Source: Alloascoidea africana
Lineage: Eukaryota > Ascomycota > Alloascoideomycetes > Alloascoideales > Alloascoideaceae
Assembly (NCBI GenBank): GCA_030581615.1
Contig: JAKTTT010000039.1
Location: 1 to 64,000, forward strand
DNA length: 64,000 nucleotides
Reading direction: 5' to 3'
Shown piece after piece: positions 10,859 through 21,123 of the stretch. Both the position numbers and the translations under genes were made by a program. How positions within the stretch are numbered: the stretch's first letter is position 1; each line of letters starts with the position of its first letter. The notes beneath the pieces were generated by a model, which was given only the letters and a program-made list of their open reading frames with translations, did not search any database and was not told the origin of the DNA.

Positions 10859-12348
10859 ATGTCGGTCTCAAACCTGGAGTACGAGCTGATTGAAAACTTG
10901 ATATTCCCTTACAGCAGCATTGAAAACACGTCTGAAGCACAGTCGAGAAATGCCAGAAAAACTAGCAAAGAGGCCTTAATAAGAGCAAACAGAGATGCCA
11001 TTGGTGGAATGCTGCTTTTCGACAAGCTTGTTAAAGATATGGGACAGATTGATTGTATGTGTTGGAATCATTTTCTTATTGGTTTGGTTTGTTTAATTTC
11101 TAACATAGCCCTAAAGCTCAAATGTACTATCCACCTCGCAGTAAAACTGAACTGGTCACATTTGTGAATGAGATAAACACGCGTATTGTGGATCTGCTCA
11201 AAAAAAATTGTATCATTTATTACATCTTAAAGGATTACGGCGTTGATGACGAAGGCATAGACATTGCAGATTATTTTAACAATAATGGGATTCTTCAAGA
11301 TCCAAGTGTGACCGCGAATCCACCTCTTGAAGGTGAAACGGACACCAATGATACACAAGCTGATGACAAAGCAGATGGTGATATCGACATGGAATCGAGT
11401 GCAAAGGCAACCACAGATAACGAGGGGGTTGTAGATCGAGACTATGAAGAATCAGTGTTGGACAACTTGGAAGAGAAACCTTCAATTTTCATAACGACAA
11501 AGCTTCCACAACACTATAAAGATCTAATTGATGGATTCCACGATATAGACAATTTGAAATTTGATGCGGGACTTGCACATCTGATCAAATACAATGTGCA
11601 ACCTACCTACCACGATGAAACAATTCTGATATTTCACTCTGCAATAAAACACGACCAAAGCCCCAAACGAAGACCAAGGCGCTACTATATTCTGCGCTAC
11701 ATTTCTATCGCGAGTCCCAAACTCGTGGATATAAACACAATTCTGATTTATCTAATGGCTCTGGTCGATGCTGACCTCTTGCTTCCCGCGATACAGTTTA
11801 TTGCTTCATTCTTGGGCAACATGAATGCGGATCCTAAAACGGTGACCCTATCCAACATAAACTTGGGCTTGCCCATCTTTAACGGGAACGGGAACGGGAA
11901 TCAGAATGGGAATGCTAAGAATGGAAACAGTTCATTAGAAGAACCAACAATTTATGACTCTCTTCTGCAATTCATCATCAAAAGGGTGCTTTTAAAGCAA
12001 TCTCTTGGTAGACTCAAACAGTTTAGAAACGACGGCGATAATTCCCAGCGTGTGATTCTTCAAATTGCAAATTTATCTAAATCTGTCCTATCAGATGAAA
12101 AACTGAGAGAAGTCCTTGGCAACTCTCTATCCATCGATACCCCAGTTTCAAGACAAGAACTCTCCCAGTATCTTGAAGATCGCACTCACGATCCATCTGG
12201 ACATGCAAATGAGAGCATGGGTATAGATGTGGATGCTGGAAGCAATGTTCTTCAGACCGTGAATGGCGAGGTCAAGAGAATAGCAAAGGCTATTCTTTTA
12301 TTAAGAGGATTACACTTGAATAAACTGGGACATAGCTACTCAAACTAA
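10859..12348 (+). CDS. ELYS-like nuclear pore assembly protein
   Basis: Two exons (10859-11054, 11117-12348; donor GTATGT, TCTAACA branch point 12-18 nt before the acceptor) give 475 aa. The centre resembles the helical ELYS domain found in fungal Ely5-type proteins: LPQHYKDLIDGFHDIDNLKF, then DAGLAHLIKY, YHDETILIFHSAI and RRYYILRYISIASPKL. ELYS proteins join the Y-complex of the nuclear pore; S. cerevisiae lacks a clear one, whereas fission yeast and filamentous fungi have one. An acidic Asp/Thr-rich linker lies between the N-terminal helices and the domain, and a short Gly-Asn repeat (NGNGNGNQNGN) starts near 11880. The call rests on pattern memory of the family; an unrelated helical-repeat protein cannot be excluded. 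Confidence 0.6.
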
Positions 12349-12617
12349 ATGATCAGCAATGAGGTTTTGTAATGTGTTTTAAGTAAAATTTAAATTGTAC
12401 TTGTTCAGTGCGTTTTTTTTACAAGAACTTTCTTCATTTTTGCTACACAGCTATTCTTTTACAAAACCATTCAAGTAAAAGTAAAACAAAAGAATCGGAA
12501 AAAAAAAGAGACAAAAAAATAAAACAAAAGTTAAAAATATAATAGTAATAAAAACAGCAAAGCAACATTATACATATGCCTATTTGTACCGGGTAGGATG
12601 ACCAATTGTGCAACCAA

Positions 12618-14884
12618 TCAGCTTGATCCGCTTTCCTTTTCATTTCGATTTTCACTTGTTTCATTGTCCTTCTCTTCAGTTTTAACTTCAACGGGGGCAG
12701 AGCTCGTGTTGGCAGCTTTCTCGTCTACAGGTTCAGGAGGTGACAACTGTGCAATATTAGTACCATCTTTAGTCTCCGTAGCGTCTATTATGTTCGAGCT
12801 CTCGGCATCCTCCATCAACACATCATTGTCTGGAACATGAGCAGGAGCAGTGGTCGAAGTCGAGGTCGTAGTCGTAACGGGATTGGCGGCATCAGCGGTA
12901 GTAGTAATAGGGTTACTTGGTTCGTTGCCAGCTAATTCATTATTAGACTCTGCTTCCACCGCCGCGGACGAGGAAGATTGGGGAGGAACATCAGATGGAA
13001 CAGGCGTCGCACTTGGAGTGTGCGTGATAGGTTCAACATTTCCGGCAAGTGGATTAGAGCTAGAAGCATCAGTTGAAGTTGTGGCGTCAGCTCCATTACT
13101 GTTGTTGTTGTTGTTGTTGACAGCAGCAGCGGCAGCAGCCCTTTCTCTTTCTTGATTCTGTTTTTCTCCGTCCATAATGCTCCTGTAGTTGATGTTATTC
13201 CTACTGTTGATTCCTTCAGCTTCATGATCGTCTTCATAAAACTCATTATCAGGAACAATTTGCTCATCTCTTGCTTGCTGAGAGCCTCCTTGAGTATCAA
13301 TAGCCTTTGCCGTGTCCTCCTCCTCATCTCCCTTATCTTCTGCATCTCTAGGAATTTCCGTCATCTGAACACTTGGTGCAAACTTTGTCCGCTCCAAGTT
13401 TTCAAAAATAGAGGCCAGAATTTTGTCCAAATACTCGGGAGTATTGGCATTATGCATATTGGATGGCCGAACATCAAGCTTGTAGTCTGGACCATAGTAT
13501 TCATAATAATCGTTATACGGTAGTTCAGGACCCAAAACAACATTGTTCAACAGTCCCGTCTCAAAAGTCCATGTGCGTGCAACGTTTCTCATTGTGTAGC
13601 CGCCACCACCAACAACCATCATCGGCAACCCAAAGCTTCGGCAAAAGTTGACACAGTTAGCGTGGCCTCGCATGCTTAGATTGAAACATCCCAGTCGGTC
13701 ACCGGATAAAGAGTCACCTCCACACTGCAAAACAATGGCTGTAGGTTGATACCACTCAATGATGCGCGAGATAACAGGCTGGAAAATCGACTTGTAGATG
13801 GCGTCATTAATTCCGTCTCTGAGAGGAACGTTTACAGCATAGTATTTGCCCTTCCCAACACCAATATCTCGTAGTTCTCCTGTACCGGGGAAATACTCGC
13901 CATACTTGTGGAAGCTGCAAGTCATGACTCTATCGGTTGTGTAAAAAGCTTCTTCAACACCATCACCGTGGTGAACATCAATATCAACATAGAGCACTCG
14001 AGGATGATAACGGAGTAGCTCTATAATCCCTAGCACAATATCGTTGAGGTAGCAAAATCCACTAGCTTCCGACTTTTTCGCATGGTGGAGACCTCCAGCA
14101 TAGTTGATAGCAATATCGCACTTGCCACGATTCAACCGAGCAGCACCCTCTAAAAGTGTATATACGTTAGTTTTTTGAACAGTACATGGAAAACGAGAAA
14201 AAGTCTTGACGAACTGAAAAGGCAAGCAGCAAAACCGACAAAAAAAAAAGAATTGCGAGCATCGATACGAACCCATTGAACCACCTCCACTGATACCACA
14301 ATATTCAAAAAGTCCATCAAATACTGGACAATCATCACCAACGTTGAATTTACTCTTCTCTTTGGGGAAAAGGTCAATGTTATCAGGAGATACACGCGAA
14401 AGAAAGTCGACATATTCATCTGTATGGAACTGGCACATTTCTTGTTTTGTAGCGGGTTTTGCACGCTAAGATATATATCGTTAGAAATTGTATCGAGAAA
14501 CGCGAAGCGAAGGTAAACGTCGCTTACATAAATTTCCATCTTCTTGTAGAGTCCGTAATTCATAATCAGAGAGTGAGCCATTCTTATCCTGTGAGGCTTC
14601 ATTGGGTGACCGGCACCATAGGCATAATTTCCAACATCGGCTGAAAATTTGCGTGTTAGAGTCTCTTCCTGTAAAAAAATATAACAAAATGTTGTGGATA
14701 CGATAGTTGAAGCTGTGTAGTCGAGATTGGTTGTTACATACAATCATAAAAGTAAGCGACGCCTAAAGAATCACTTGTTAGTCAACAGACAGATGCAATA
14801 CAGTGAGAGATCACTACGACACATACGTCTCTTGTCGTTGTTCTTGACGCTGATCTCGTCGAATGGCAACGCCGTGAAGGTCAT
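12618..14884 (-). CDS. RPD3: class I histone deacetylase Rpd3
   Basis: Zn-dependent lysine deacetylase, catalytic subunit of Rpd3L/Rpd3S-type corepressors. Five exons (14884-14827, 14762-14742, 14640-14528, 14465-14273, 14149-12618) give 638 aa. The spliced N-terminus matches Rpd3 closely: [67 protein letters not shown] and [17 protein letters not shown], so the zinc and charge-relay residues are present. After residue ~420 comes a long tail rich in Asp, Glu, Ser, Thr and Asn, with a poly-Asn run near 13090-13120. Exon 2 is only 21 nt. Intron 4 (14272-14150) is 123 nt, in frame and without stops. Donors are GTATGT, GTATGT, GTAAGC and GTTCGT. Divergent from the PFA3-like gene. Confidence 0.96.
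14150..14272 (-). other. RPD3 intron 4, stop-free and divisible by three
   Basis: The intron lies between GGGSM and EGAARLN of the deacetylase core. It starts with the unusual donor GTTCGT, has CTAAC 15 nt before its acceptor AG, and is 123 nt long. Read through, it adds 41 codons without a stop, rich in Phe and Cys. Splicing is inferred because every known Rpd3 runs GGGSMEGAARLN without an insert. Confidence 0.85.
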
Positions 14885-14952
14885 CTCGGTGGAGTTTCAC
14901 AGGAAGGTCCGTGGATGTTGAGGTGAAGAAAAGAGAAGAAAACTCCACTTTG

Positions 14953-14960
14953 CTTTTATA
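14953..14960 (-). promoter_or_regulatory. TATA box of RPD3
   Basis: TATAAAAG on the minus strand, about 70 bp upstream of the RPD3 ATG. The position is typical, but function is inferred. Confidence 0.45.
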
Positions 14961-14974
14961 ATCTAAGCAGTGTG

Positions 14975-14982
14975 CACGTGAC
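14975..14982 (+). promoter_or_regulatory. CACGTGAC E-box in the RPD3/PFA3 divergent promoter
   Basis: CACGTGAC matches the RTCACRTG consensus of Cbf1-type bHLH factors. It lies midway between the two divergent start codons and could serve either gene. Motif match only. Confidence 0.4.
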
Positions 14983-15064
14983 CTAAATATGATGATGATG
15001 ATATGGTCTGTACTGCCCAAATCCATTTCTTCCCGGTGCACTTTCTTTACATTTTGGCGAGAAG

Positions 15065-16423
15065 ATGAAGAAAACGGGAAGCATCGCATTCAGAGCGGGA
15101 AGACCGAGGTTCATGTCGCCAGCGCCCAGTTCTACTCGACAGGGTCGGAGGTGCTCATGGAGGAGAACATGCTATCGGTTACAAAAAGTGTGTCTCTTCT
15201 TATCGAGTCTCTTCCCCAAGGTTCTTTGTCTCGGACTTCTAGCATTTGCAGGCTATACACATGTCTATTCGCTTTGCTATATGACTATCCAAGGATACGA
15301 AGGCTTTGCGCTTGGCTCAATAGGGCTGGTATTTGATGTGCTGGCAATAGTAACATATATCCGAATTCTTGAAGGTCCAGGCAGTCCTCTGGAATTACCG
15401 GGCTTTGTGGCCGTTCCAGAATCTCAAAACGAGGATTTGGTATACATGTCAGGATCCACCCAGGAGAGCCAGCCAATGTTGCGAACAAATGGCAGCGGCG
15501 GTTCGGATCTTGAGATCGGTTTCAGCAGTGGAGGAGACTCGAACGCTGGGTTCACGACCTGGGTCTTACCATCGGCACCGCCGGAGATTATAAACAGCAT
15601 AACTACGAAAGACAACGGATTCCACAGACACTGTAACAAGTGTAGGTGCTGGAAGCCTGATAGGACCCATCACTGTTCCAGCTGTCAGCGGTGTGTTCTA
15701 GCGATGGACCACCACTGCCCTTGGTTTGCAACGTGTATCGGCTTCAAGAACAAAAAGTTTTTTATCCAGTTTCTGTGGTACACCGTAATGGTTGGCGGAA
15801 TATGTCTGACGAGCTCAACTCTAGTGCTTTGGACTTTCTTCTTCTCAGAGGCAGATGGCATATACTACTATTTTGAGCTGAAATGGATATTTCTGTTCAT
15901 CCTCTCTCTCACCGTGTTTCTCGCGGTTGGAGGCTTTGCCAGCTATTCTACATATCTGGTGGTTAAAAACACAACTACTTTGGAGATAATGGAGCATGTT
16001 CGATATAAGACCAGCATTCCGACCAGCCAATATCGGTACTCCAGAGCACCCACATCAAAGTCTATAGGGAACATCTTCGATCTGGGACGCAAAGAGAACT
16101 GGAATCAGATCATGGGACGGACGTGGACTGAGTGGCTATTGCCAGTCACTATAAAGAATCAAGGTAATGGGGCGGAGTTTCTGATTAATCTGGACGTGTA
16201 TGAAAAGATTAGGTCCAGCGTCAATGAAGAGGAAAGACACAGAGAGCAATACAGACGATATCAAGCCTCCTTAAAGCAGGAGTATGCTCAATCTTCCAGA
16301 TCTCTTCCTGGGAGAACTCTGATGGCCGAGCTGGACAGTCGCCAGCAGCAGCTCGCCAGGCAGGAACAGGGCCCAGATGGCCCGGCCTCCGGAGAAACCG
16401 TTCCCGCTGCCACCAAATCGTAA
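15065..16423 (+). CDS. PFA3: DHHC palmitoyltransferase, Pfa3-like
   Basis: Intronless protein S-acyltransferase of 452 aa. The zinc-finger and catalytic block HCNKCRCWKPDRTHHCSSCQ with MDHHCPWFATCIGFKN carries the DHHC motif. Two hydrophobic segments lie before it (CLGLLAFAGYTHV, LGSIGLVFDVLAIVTYI) and two after (FLWYTVMVGGICL, FLFILSLTVFLAVGGF), followed by the TTxE motif as TTLE. This is the four-TM layout of vacuolar Pfa3, which palmitoylates Vac8; an insertion between TM2 and the CRD resembles that group. The C-terminal tail is charged and Gln-rich. Start choice is uncertain: ATGs at 15065 and 15113 are both in frame and both precede a basic N-terminus. The DHHC call is firm; the Pfa3 orthology is moderate. 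Confidence 0.82.
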   Translation: MKKTGSIAFRAGRPRFMSPAPSSTRQGRRCSWRRTCYRLQKVCLFLSSLFPKVLCLGLLAFAGYTHVYSLCYMTIQGYEGFALGSIGLVFDVLAIVTYIRILEGPGSPLELPGFVAVPESQNEDLVYMSGSTQESQPMLRTNGSGGSDLEIGFSSGGDSNAGFTTWVLPSAPPEIINSITTKDNGFHRHCNKCRCWKPDRTHHCSSCQRCVLAMDHHCPWFATCIGFKNKKFFIQFLWYTVMVGGICLTSSTLVLWTFFFSEADGIYYYFELKWIFLFILSLTVFLAVGGFASYSTYLVVKNTTTLEIMEHVRYKTSIPTSQYRYSRAPTSKSIGNIFDLGRKENWNQIMGRTWTEWLLPVTIKNQGNGAEFLINLDVYEKIRSSVNEEERHREQYRRYQASLKQEYAQSSRSLPGRTLMAELDSRQQQLARQEQGPDGPASGETVPAATKS

Positions 16424-16635
16424 TCACTGGGCATCATTGAGCATGGGACATAGACGTGTATATTTTGGGTCTTGTATATTGTATTTCGGTTCGTTTAGCA
16501 TAGAGACCAGGGCAGGTGCGCCCAGCATTTTTCACCTCTCAAATCAAAGTCGCACTTTTCTTCCACCAACCAATCAACCAACCTTCTCTCTCACTTAGGT
16601 TTAGCTCCAGAACAGAAGCGTCGTGGGAAGGAACC

Positions 16636-19600
16636 ATGCCCTCCATCGCAGTCCCAGAGCATCCCCGTATAAGGCCGCGCCTGGCAAACGTCCAGGTCAA
16701 GAATCTCGACCTGGTTCCAGGACTCTTAAGTCCCACGGCTCTTGGTGCAGCTGCCCAGTCCAGCCCGCGACAATCGTCCTTTTCCCATGGAGATGCGGGC
16801 TCAGAGATGGGAAGAGACACCATAGCGCTCTCGCCAGACCTATTTGAAGAATTCTTCAGTCAGTCCGATATCTCTGGGTTTGGCGTTCCTCAAGGAGAGC
16901 AGGTGGCTGGCTCTGTCCTGTCTCAACAATCTCAGGTCCTTCCCGCCTCATCACAACAACTTGGCTCTAGTGACTACAGGGATACGATCCAGCCTAACCA
17001 TTATGTAACGTTAAAGCCTTTAGGTGTCGCACACCTGGAGAGATTTTTTCTATTCCGTGCAGTCCTGGATGATACGTTAAAACCTTCAACGTGCCTGTTG
17101 TCAAGTTGGTCACTTTCTGTTCTGACATCCTCAATTGAAGGAACAAACACCTCGAGCACTTCTATTGAACGCTGCTTAGTAAAGCCCCTATCGCCCATTG
17201 TCATCAGCCAAATCGTTCTTTCGTTGCCGTTGCCAAGATATCAATTTGCAAAATCGCTTTCTCCAGAGAGACTGGAAGAGTTACTTCTCAGCCAGCTTGA
17301 TGAATCCTTTACTCAGGATAACAACCTTCTACATCATACAGCACAGAATGGCATTAGAACTAGAAAGCCTGTTATTGTTAGACAGGGTCAGATATTACCA
17401 GATATATTGGCAAAAATTCATCTCTGCGAACCAGTAGATCAGGGCTTTCTTGTGCTGACAAAAACCAAGGTCACAATTTTAAAAGATGACAGTAGAAATT
17501 ATTCCTACATGTCCGGACAATATGATGATCCAACTCTGGCAAATGACATTCCTCCTTCAGAAGATTCATTTGAACAGTCTTTATCGGCAATCGACTATCC
17601 TTCTTCTGCAGCCCCAGGTGGGGCTGCTAACTTAAATGATCCAGCTTTTCATGCCCCTTCACGAACCGAAAGTTCAACGTCTTTAGACCTTCAAGTGTCC
17701 CAATTTTTAGGTCTTGATGAAACTATGAACTCGTTGAACCCTGATACCTCAGACGTCGAGGGAAGTACAAATGGAGCTCTGGAGAGCGTTAGCAAGAAGA
17801 AGATTTACAAATTTAAGGTAAAGAGCGTTCCTTCCCCACCTTTTAAATTCGAACATAACTCAGCCGATTTGAAAAGAGAAGACCCAGAAATGAAGGGGTA
17901 CATAAGAACTGATGACTTTGCAAAGATTGGTTGCTTTGCTGGAGATGTTGTGGAAGTAGAAGTTTCCAATCCAGGAGAGGGGAACTCGAATGCAAATCCA
18001 GTGAAGAGATATATCCGACTTTTGTCGTTTCCTGAGCCTTGCAACTTTAAGCATTCTTCATTGTACATTTCTCCTGTGTTGTTCCATAACCTGGGGGGAC
18101 CTTCAGCCGCTAATTTTGTCAAGATCAAGCCTGTCCTTCCTCTTGGTACAACGTCTTTCAAACACTTAATTCCAGTGGCCAAAGAAGTTACGATATCAAG
18201 AATCGCATCTCCTGTCACAATGGATAAATCTCTCCAACATGCATTTTTAAATGCTCTTAGAACATACTTTGAAAAATGTCTTAGAGTGGTATCAGTAGGA
18301 GACGTTATTGCTCTTCCTATTGATACTATCCTTGCACGGACTCTAGAGGGCAAGGCTAAAGGCGACGAAATGCTACCTTCTTTCCCTGGTAGTGTTGCTG
18401 ATGCCGTTGCCTGGTTTGAAGTTGTTTCTCTTGAGCAGCGGTCTTCGCAATCCACAAACCCAGACGAAGAGAAACCAGAAATTCAACAAGCCATAGTGGA
18501 TCCATTGCAAACTAGAATGATTCAATCTGGAATTGTTCAAGAGGCATATGTTCCAACCTCACTTCCATGGCGTCCTTATTTGTCTTTAGAACCGCATTTT
18601 GAGTTTCCTCAGGTTCAAAATGGTACAGTTGAGGTTTTCCCCCACGCTTTTAGATTAAGAAAATTACTAAAAGCTTCAATTTCCAGCTTTGGAAGAAACA
18701 GGCTCAACACCTCTATTCTGTTAACATCTGGTACAAGAGGAACAGGAAAAATAACTTTGGTCAACAGTATCGCCGCTGAGCTTGGGATTCATGTTTTTCT
18801 TCTAGATGGATATTCTGCTTTAAATGCAACAGATGCAAAAACCATTGGTACAATCCGAGGAAAACTTGACAAGGTAAAAGATTGTTCTCCAAGCATCATT
18901 TTAATTTCACACTTGGAAGCACTTTCGAAAAAATCCGAGACTGATGGAAAAGATGAAGGCTTAACCGGAAAAATGGTGGAGCTTATCAAGGATTACAGTT
19001 CAAGATCCATCTTTATTGCAACAAGTTCGGAGGTTGATAAAATATCTGAAACTATAAGATCAAAGATCAAGTTCGAGGTGGATGTTGGCGTTCCAAATGA
19101 ACTAGAACGAAGAATGATTTTCAAACACCTCATAAGCGATAACGATTTGAATATCGATTCTACAATCCAGTCCCGAGAAGATGATCTCGCGTTTTCTCTA
19201 AGACCAGACGTTTCGCTATCTAACTTGGCTCTTCAAAGTGCCGGTTTAACACCTCGGGATCTGGCTACCATTGTGTCAAATGCAAAATCAATTGCTACTG
19301 AGAGGCTCGAAGATTTGGCTGCTGCGAATGGCGTGAAACTTGAAGATGTAATCCTAAGTGATCATGGCATTATAAAACTGACACCAGAGGATTTCGAAAC
19401 TGCAATTGGAGAAGCAAGGAACAAGTACAGCGATTCTATCGGAGCACCGAGAATTCCCGATGTCAAGTGGGAAGATGTCGGAGGCCTGGATACAGTTAAA
19501 GACGAAATCATGGATACTATTGATATGCCTCTGAAACATCCAGAGCTGTTCGTGGGTGGCCTCAAGAAAAGAAGTGGTATTCTGTTTTACGGTCCTCCTG

Positions 19601-20781
19601 GTACAGGAAAAACACTATTGGCAAAGGCAATTGCCACCAACTTTTCGCTCAATTTTTTCAGTGTGAAGGGCCCGGAGCTATTGAATATGTACATTGGTGA
19701 ATCTGAAGCAAATGTTCGAAAAGTTTTTCAAAAGGCTAGGGATTCAAAACCTTGTGTTGTGTTCTTCGATGAATTGGATTCAGTTGCCCCAAAACGTGGC
19801 AATCAAGGCGATTCTGGTGGTGTAATGGACAGAATTGTTTCCCAGCTTTTGGCAGAATTGGATGGCATGAGCGGTGCAGGCAAGAACGGTGAAGGAGTTT
19901 TTGTTGTGGGAGCTACAAATAGGCCGGATCTTTTGGATGAAGCATTGCTGCGACCTGGTAGATTTGATAAAATGGTCTACCTTGGTGTCTCAGATACTCA
20001 TGAAAAGCAATACAAGATTCTTCAGGCGCTAACGCGGAAATTTGATCTTGGGCCAACAGTTTCGCTTAAAGACGTTGCAAGCAGATGTCCCTTTACATAC
20101 ACCGGTGCAGATTTCTATGCGCTTTGTTCAGACGCAATGTTGAATGCCATGACTAGAACAGCAAACCTCGTGGACTCGAAAATAACAAAGTTCAATGCGG
20201 AGAGAGAAGCAAGCGGTGAAGAGCCAATTACCACTCAATGGTGGTTTGAAAATGCTGCCGAGAAGACCGATTTGAAAGTTCTTGTGTCGGTTGAAGATTT
20301 TGAGAAAGCACAGCGGGAGTTGATTCCTAGTGTATCTGCTGATGAGTTAAACCACTACCTCAGAGTGAGGAAGAATTTCGAGGGCGGTAAAGAAGCAGCA
20401 AAACAAGGCCATGGCCAGAACACTGATGGCCAACAGCAGGCACTAAGTGGAGCTTTTGATGCTGCTACCATGGAATCTATTCGAAAATTGGGGCTGGAGA
20501 ATGGGAATTTTAAAGTGGTGTCAGATGCTCCAAGGGATTCTGATTTCCCACCAATTGGTAACATTGGCACTTATACAAAGCCTTCCGCTGCCGCTTCCGC
20601 TTCATCTTCTGGTACAGAAAATGGCCATTCTAACGGTAAAAATGAACATGGGGATCCATACAAACAGTCCTCCGGCCCTGGCCGTGATGTTGGGGACTCT
20701 ATAAACACTGGAAACGGATCGAAATCCGGGAATGGCACCAAGTACAAGGGCAAAGGCAAAGGCAAAGAAAGAGCAAGATAG
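16636..20781 (+). CDS. PEX6: peroxisomal AAA ATPase Pex6
   Basis: With Pex1 it forms the hexameric motor that extracts ubiquitinated Pex5 from the peroxisome membrane. The product is 1381 aa from the ATG at 16636 (GAACC ATG CC context); the longer open frame upstream has no in-frame ATG. The D2 domain has canonical Walker A GPPGTGKT (near residue 986), Walker B VVFFDELD and the Pex6 signature KRGNQGDSGGVMDRIVSQLL. The D1 domain is degenerate as usual for Pex6: GTRGTGKI for Walker A and no DE in IILISHLE. The C-terminus is a low-complexity Gly/Lys/Asn-rich tail ending KGKGKGKERAR. The 5' end is more GC-rich than the rest. Intronless; it starts 212 bp after the PFA3 stop. Confidence 0.96.
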   Translation: MPSIAVPEHPRIRPRLANVQVKNLDLVPGLLSPTALGAAAQSSPRQSSFSHGDAGSEMGRDTIALSPDLFEEFFSQSDISGFGVPQGEQVAGSVLSQQSQVLPASSQQLGSSDYRDTIQPNHYVTLKPLGVAHLERFFLFRAVLDDTLKPSTCLLSSWSLSVLTSSIEGTNTSSTSIERCLVKPLSPIVISQIVLSLPLPRYQFAKSLSPERLEELLLSQLDESFTQDNNLLHHTAQNGIRTRKPVIVRQGQILPDILAKIHLCEPVDQGFLVLTKTKVTILKDDSRNYSYMSGQYDDPTLANDIPPSEDSFEQSLSAIDYPSSAAPGGAANLNDPAFHAPSRTESSTSLDLQVSQFLGLDETMNSLNPDTSDVEGSTNGALESVSKKKIYKFKVKSVPSPPFKFEHNSADLKREDPEMKGYIRTDDFAKIGCFAGDVVEVEVSNPGEGNSNANPVKRYIRLLSFPEPCNFKHSSLYISPVLFHNLGGPSAANFVKIKPVLPLGTTSFKHLIPVAKEVTISRIASPVTMDKSLQHAFLNALRTYFEKCLRVVSVGDVIALPIDTILARTLEGKAKGDEMLPSFPGSVADAVAWFEVVSLEQRSSQSTNPDEEKPEIQQAIVDPLQTRMIQSGIVQEAYVPTSLPWRPYLSLEPHFEFPQVQNGTVEVFPHAFRLRKLLKASISSFGRNRLNTSILLTSGTRGTGKITLVNSIAAELGIHVFLLDGYSALNATDAKTIGTIRGKLDKVKDCSPSIILISHLEALSKKSETDGKDEGLTGKMVELIKDYSSRSIFIATSSEVDKISETIRSKIKFEVDVGVPNELERRMIFKHLISDNDLNIDSTIQSREDDLAFSLRPDVSLSNLALQSAGLTPRDLATIVSNAKSIATERLEDLAAANGVKLEDVILSDHGIIKLTPEDFETAIGEARNKYSDSIGAPRIPDVKWEDVGGLDTVKDEIMDTIDMPLKHPELFVGGLKKRSGILFYGPPGTGKTLLAKAIATNFSLNFFSVKGPELLNMYIGESEANVRKVFQKARDSKPCVVFFDELDSVAPKRGNQGDSGGVMDRIVSQLLAELDGMSGAGKNGEGVFVVGATNRPDLLDEALLRPGRFDKMVYLGVSDTHEKQYKILQALTRKFDLGPTVSLKDVASRCPFTYTGADFYALCSDAMLNAMTRTANLVDSKITKFNAEREASGEEPITTQWWFENAAEKTDLKVLVSVEDFEKAQRELIPSVSADELNHYLRVRKNFEGGKEAAKQGHGQNTDGQQQALSGAFDAATMESIRKLGLENGNFKVVSDAPRDSDFPPIGNIGTYTKPSAAASASSSGTENGHSNGKNEHGDPYKQSSGPGRDVGDSINTGNGSKSGNGTKYKGKGKGKERAR

Positions 20782-21123
20782 CTGAGGTCATTAAATCATT
20801 ATATATAGTTTTGGAGAGTTCAATATCTTGGACTCTAGTACTTCAGTGCTTAGGTTGCGATATTCAACATATAAATGAAAGTATACATGGAACGATAAGG
20901 AACTCCTGAAAGCATTCCACCAGCACGCATCTGGCTTTTCCTATTCGGCGTTTGGCGTCTGGGTTTTACTGCGAGATGCCATCCCCATGCCACCCATTCA
21001 CCATCGGCACTCGCACTACTTTGCTTGTTGAACTTGTTTGCCAAGACCGAGACTCTCGTCAAAAGTTTTGCTTTTGAGCATTTGTTTATAATACTGTAAA
21101 GAAAGTTATTTGACGACTTTGAA
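20782..21123. other. intergenic spacer PEX6 to RING-CH gene
   Basis: This 342-bp spacer holds the PEX6 3' end (TATATATAG near 20809) and the promoter of the next gene. No further feature is visible. Confidence 0.5.

Noticed and set aside
14960-15000. CACGTGAC as a point-centromere CDEI element
   Set aside because: No AT-rich CDEII or CDEIII follows, and the site sits between two divergent genes 180 bp apart.
16516-16635. N-terminal extension of PEX6
   Set aside because: The extension starts at GTG, has no in-frame ATG and no family similarity; the ATG at 16636 has good context.
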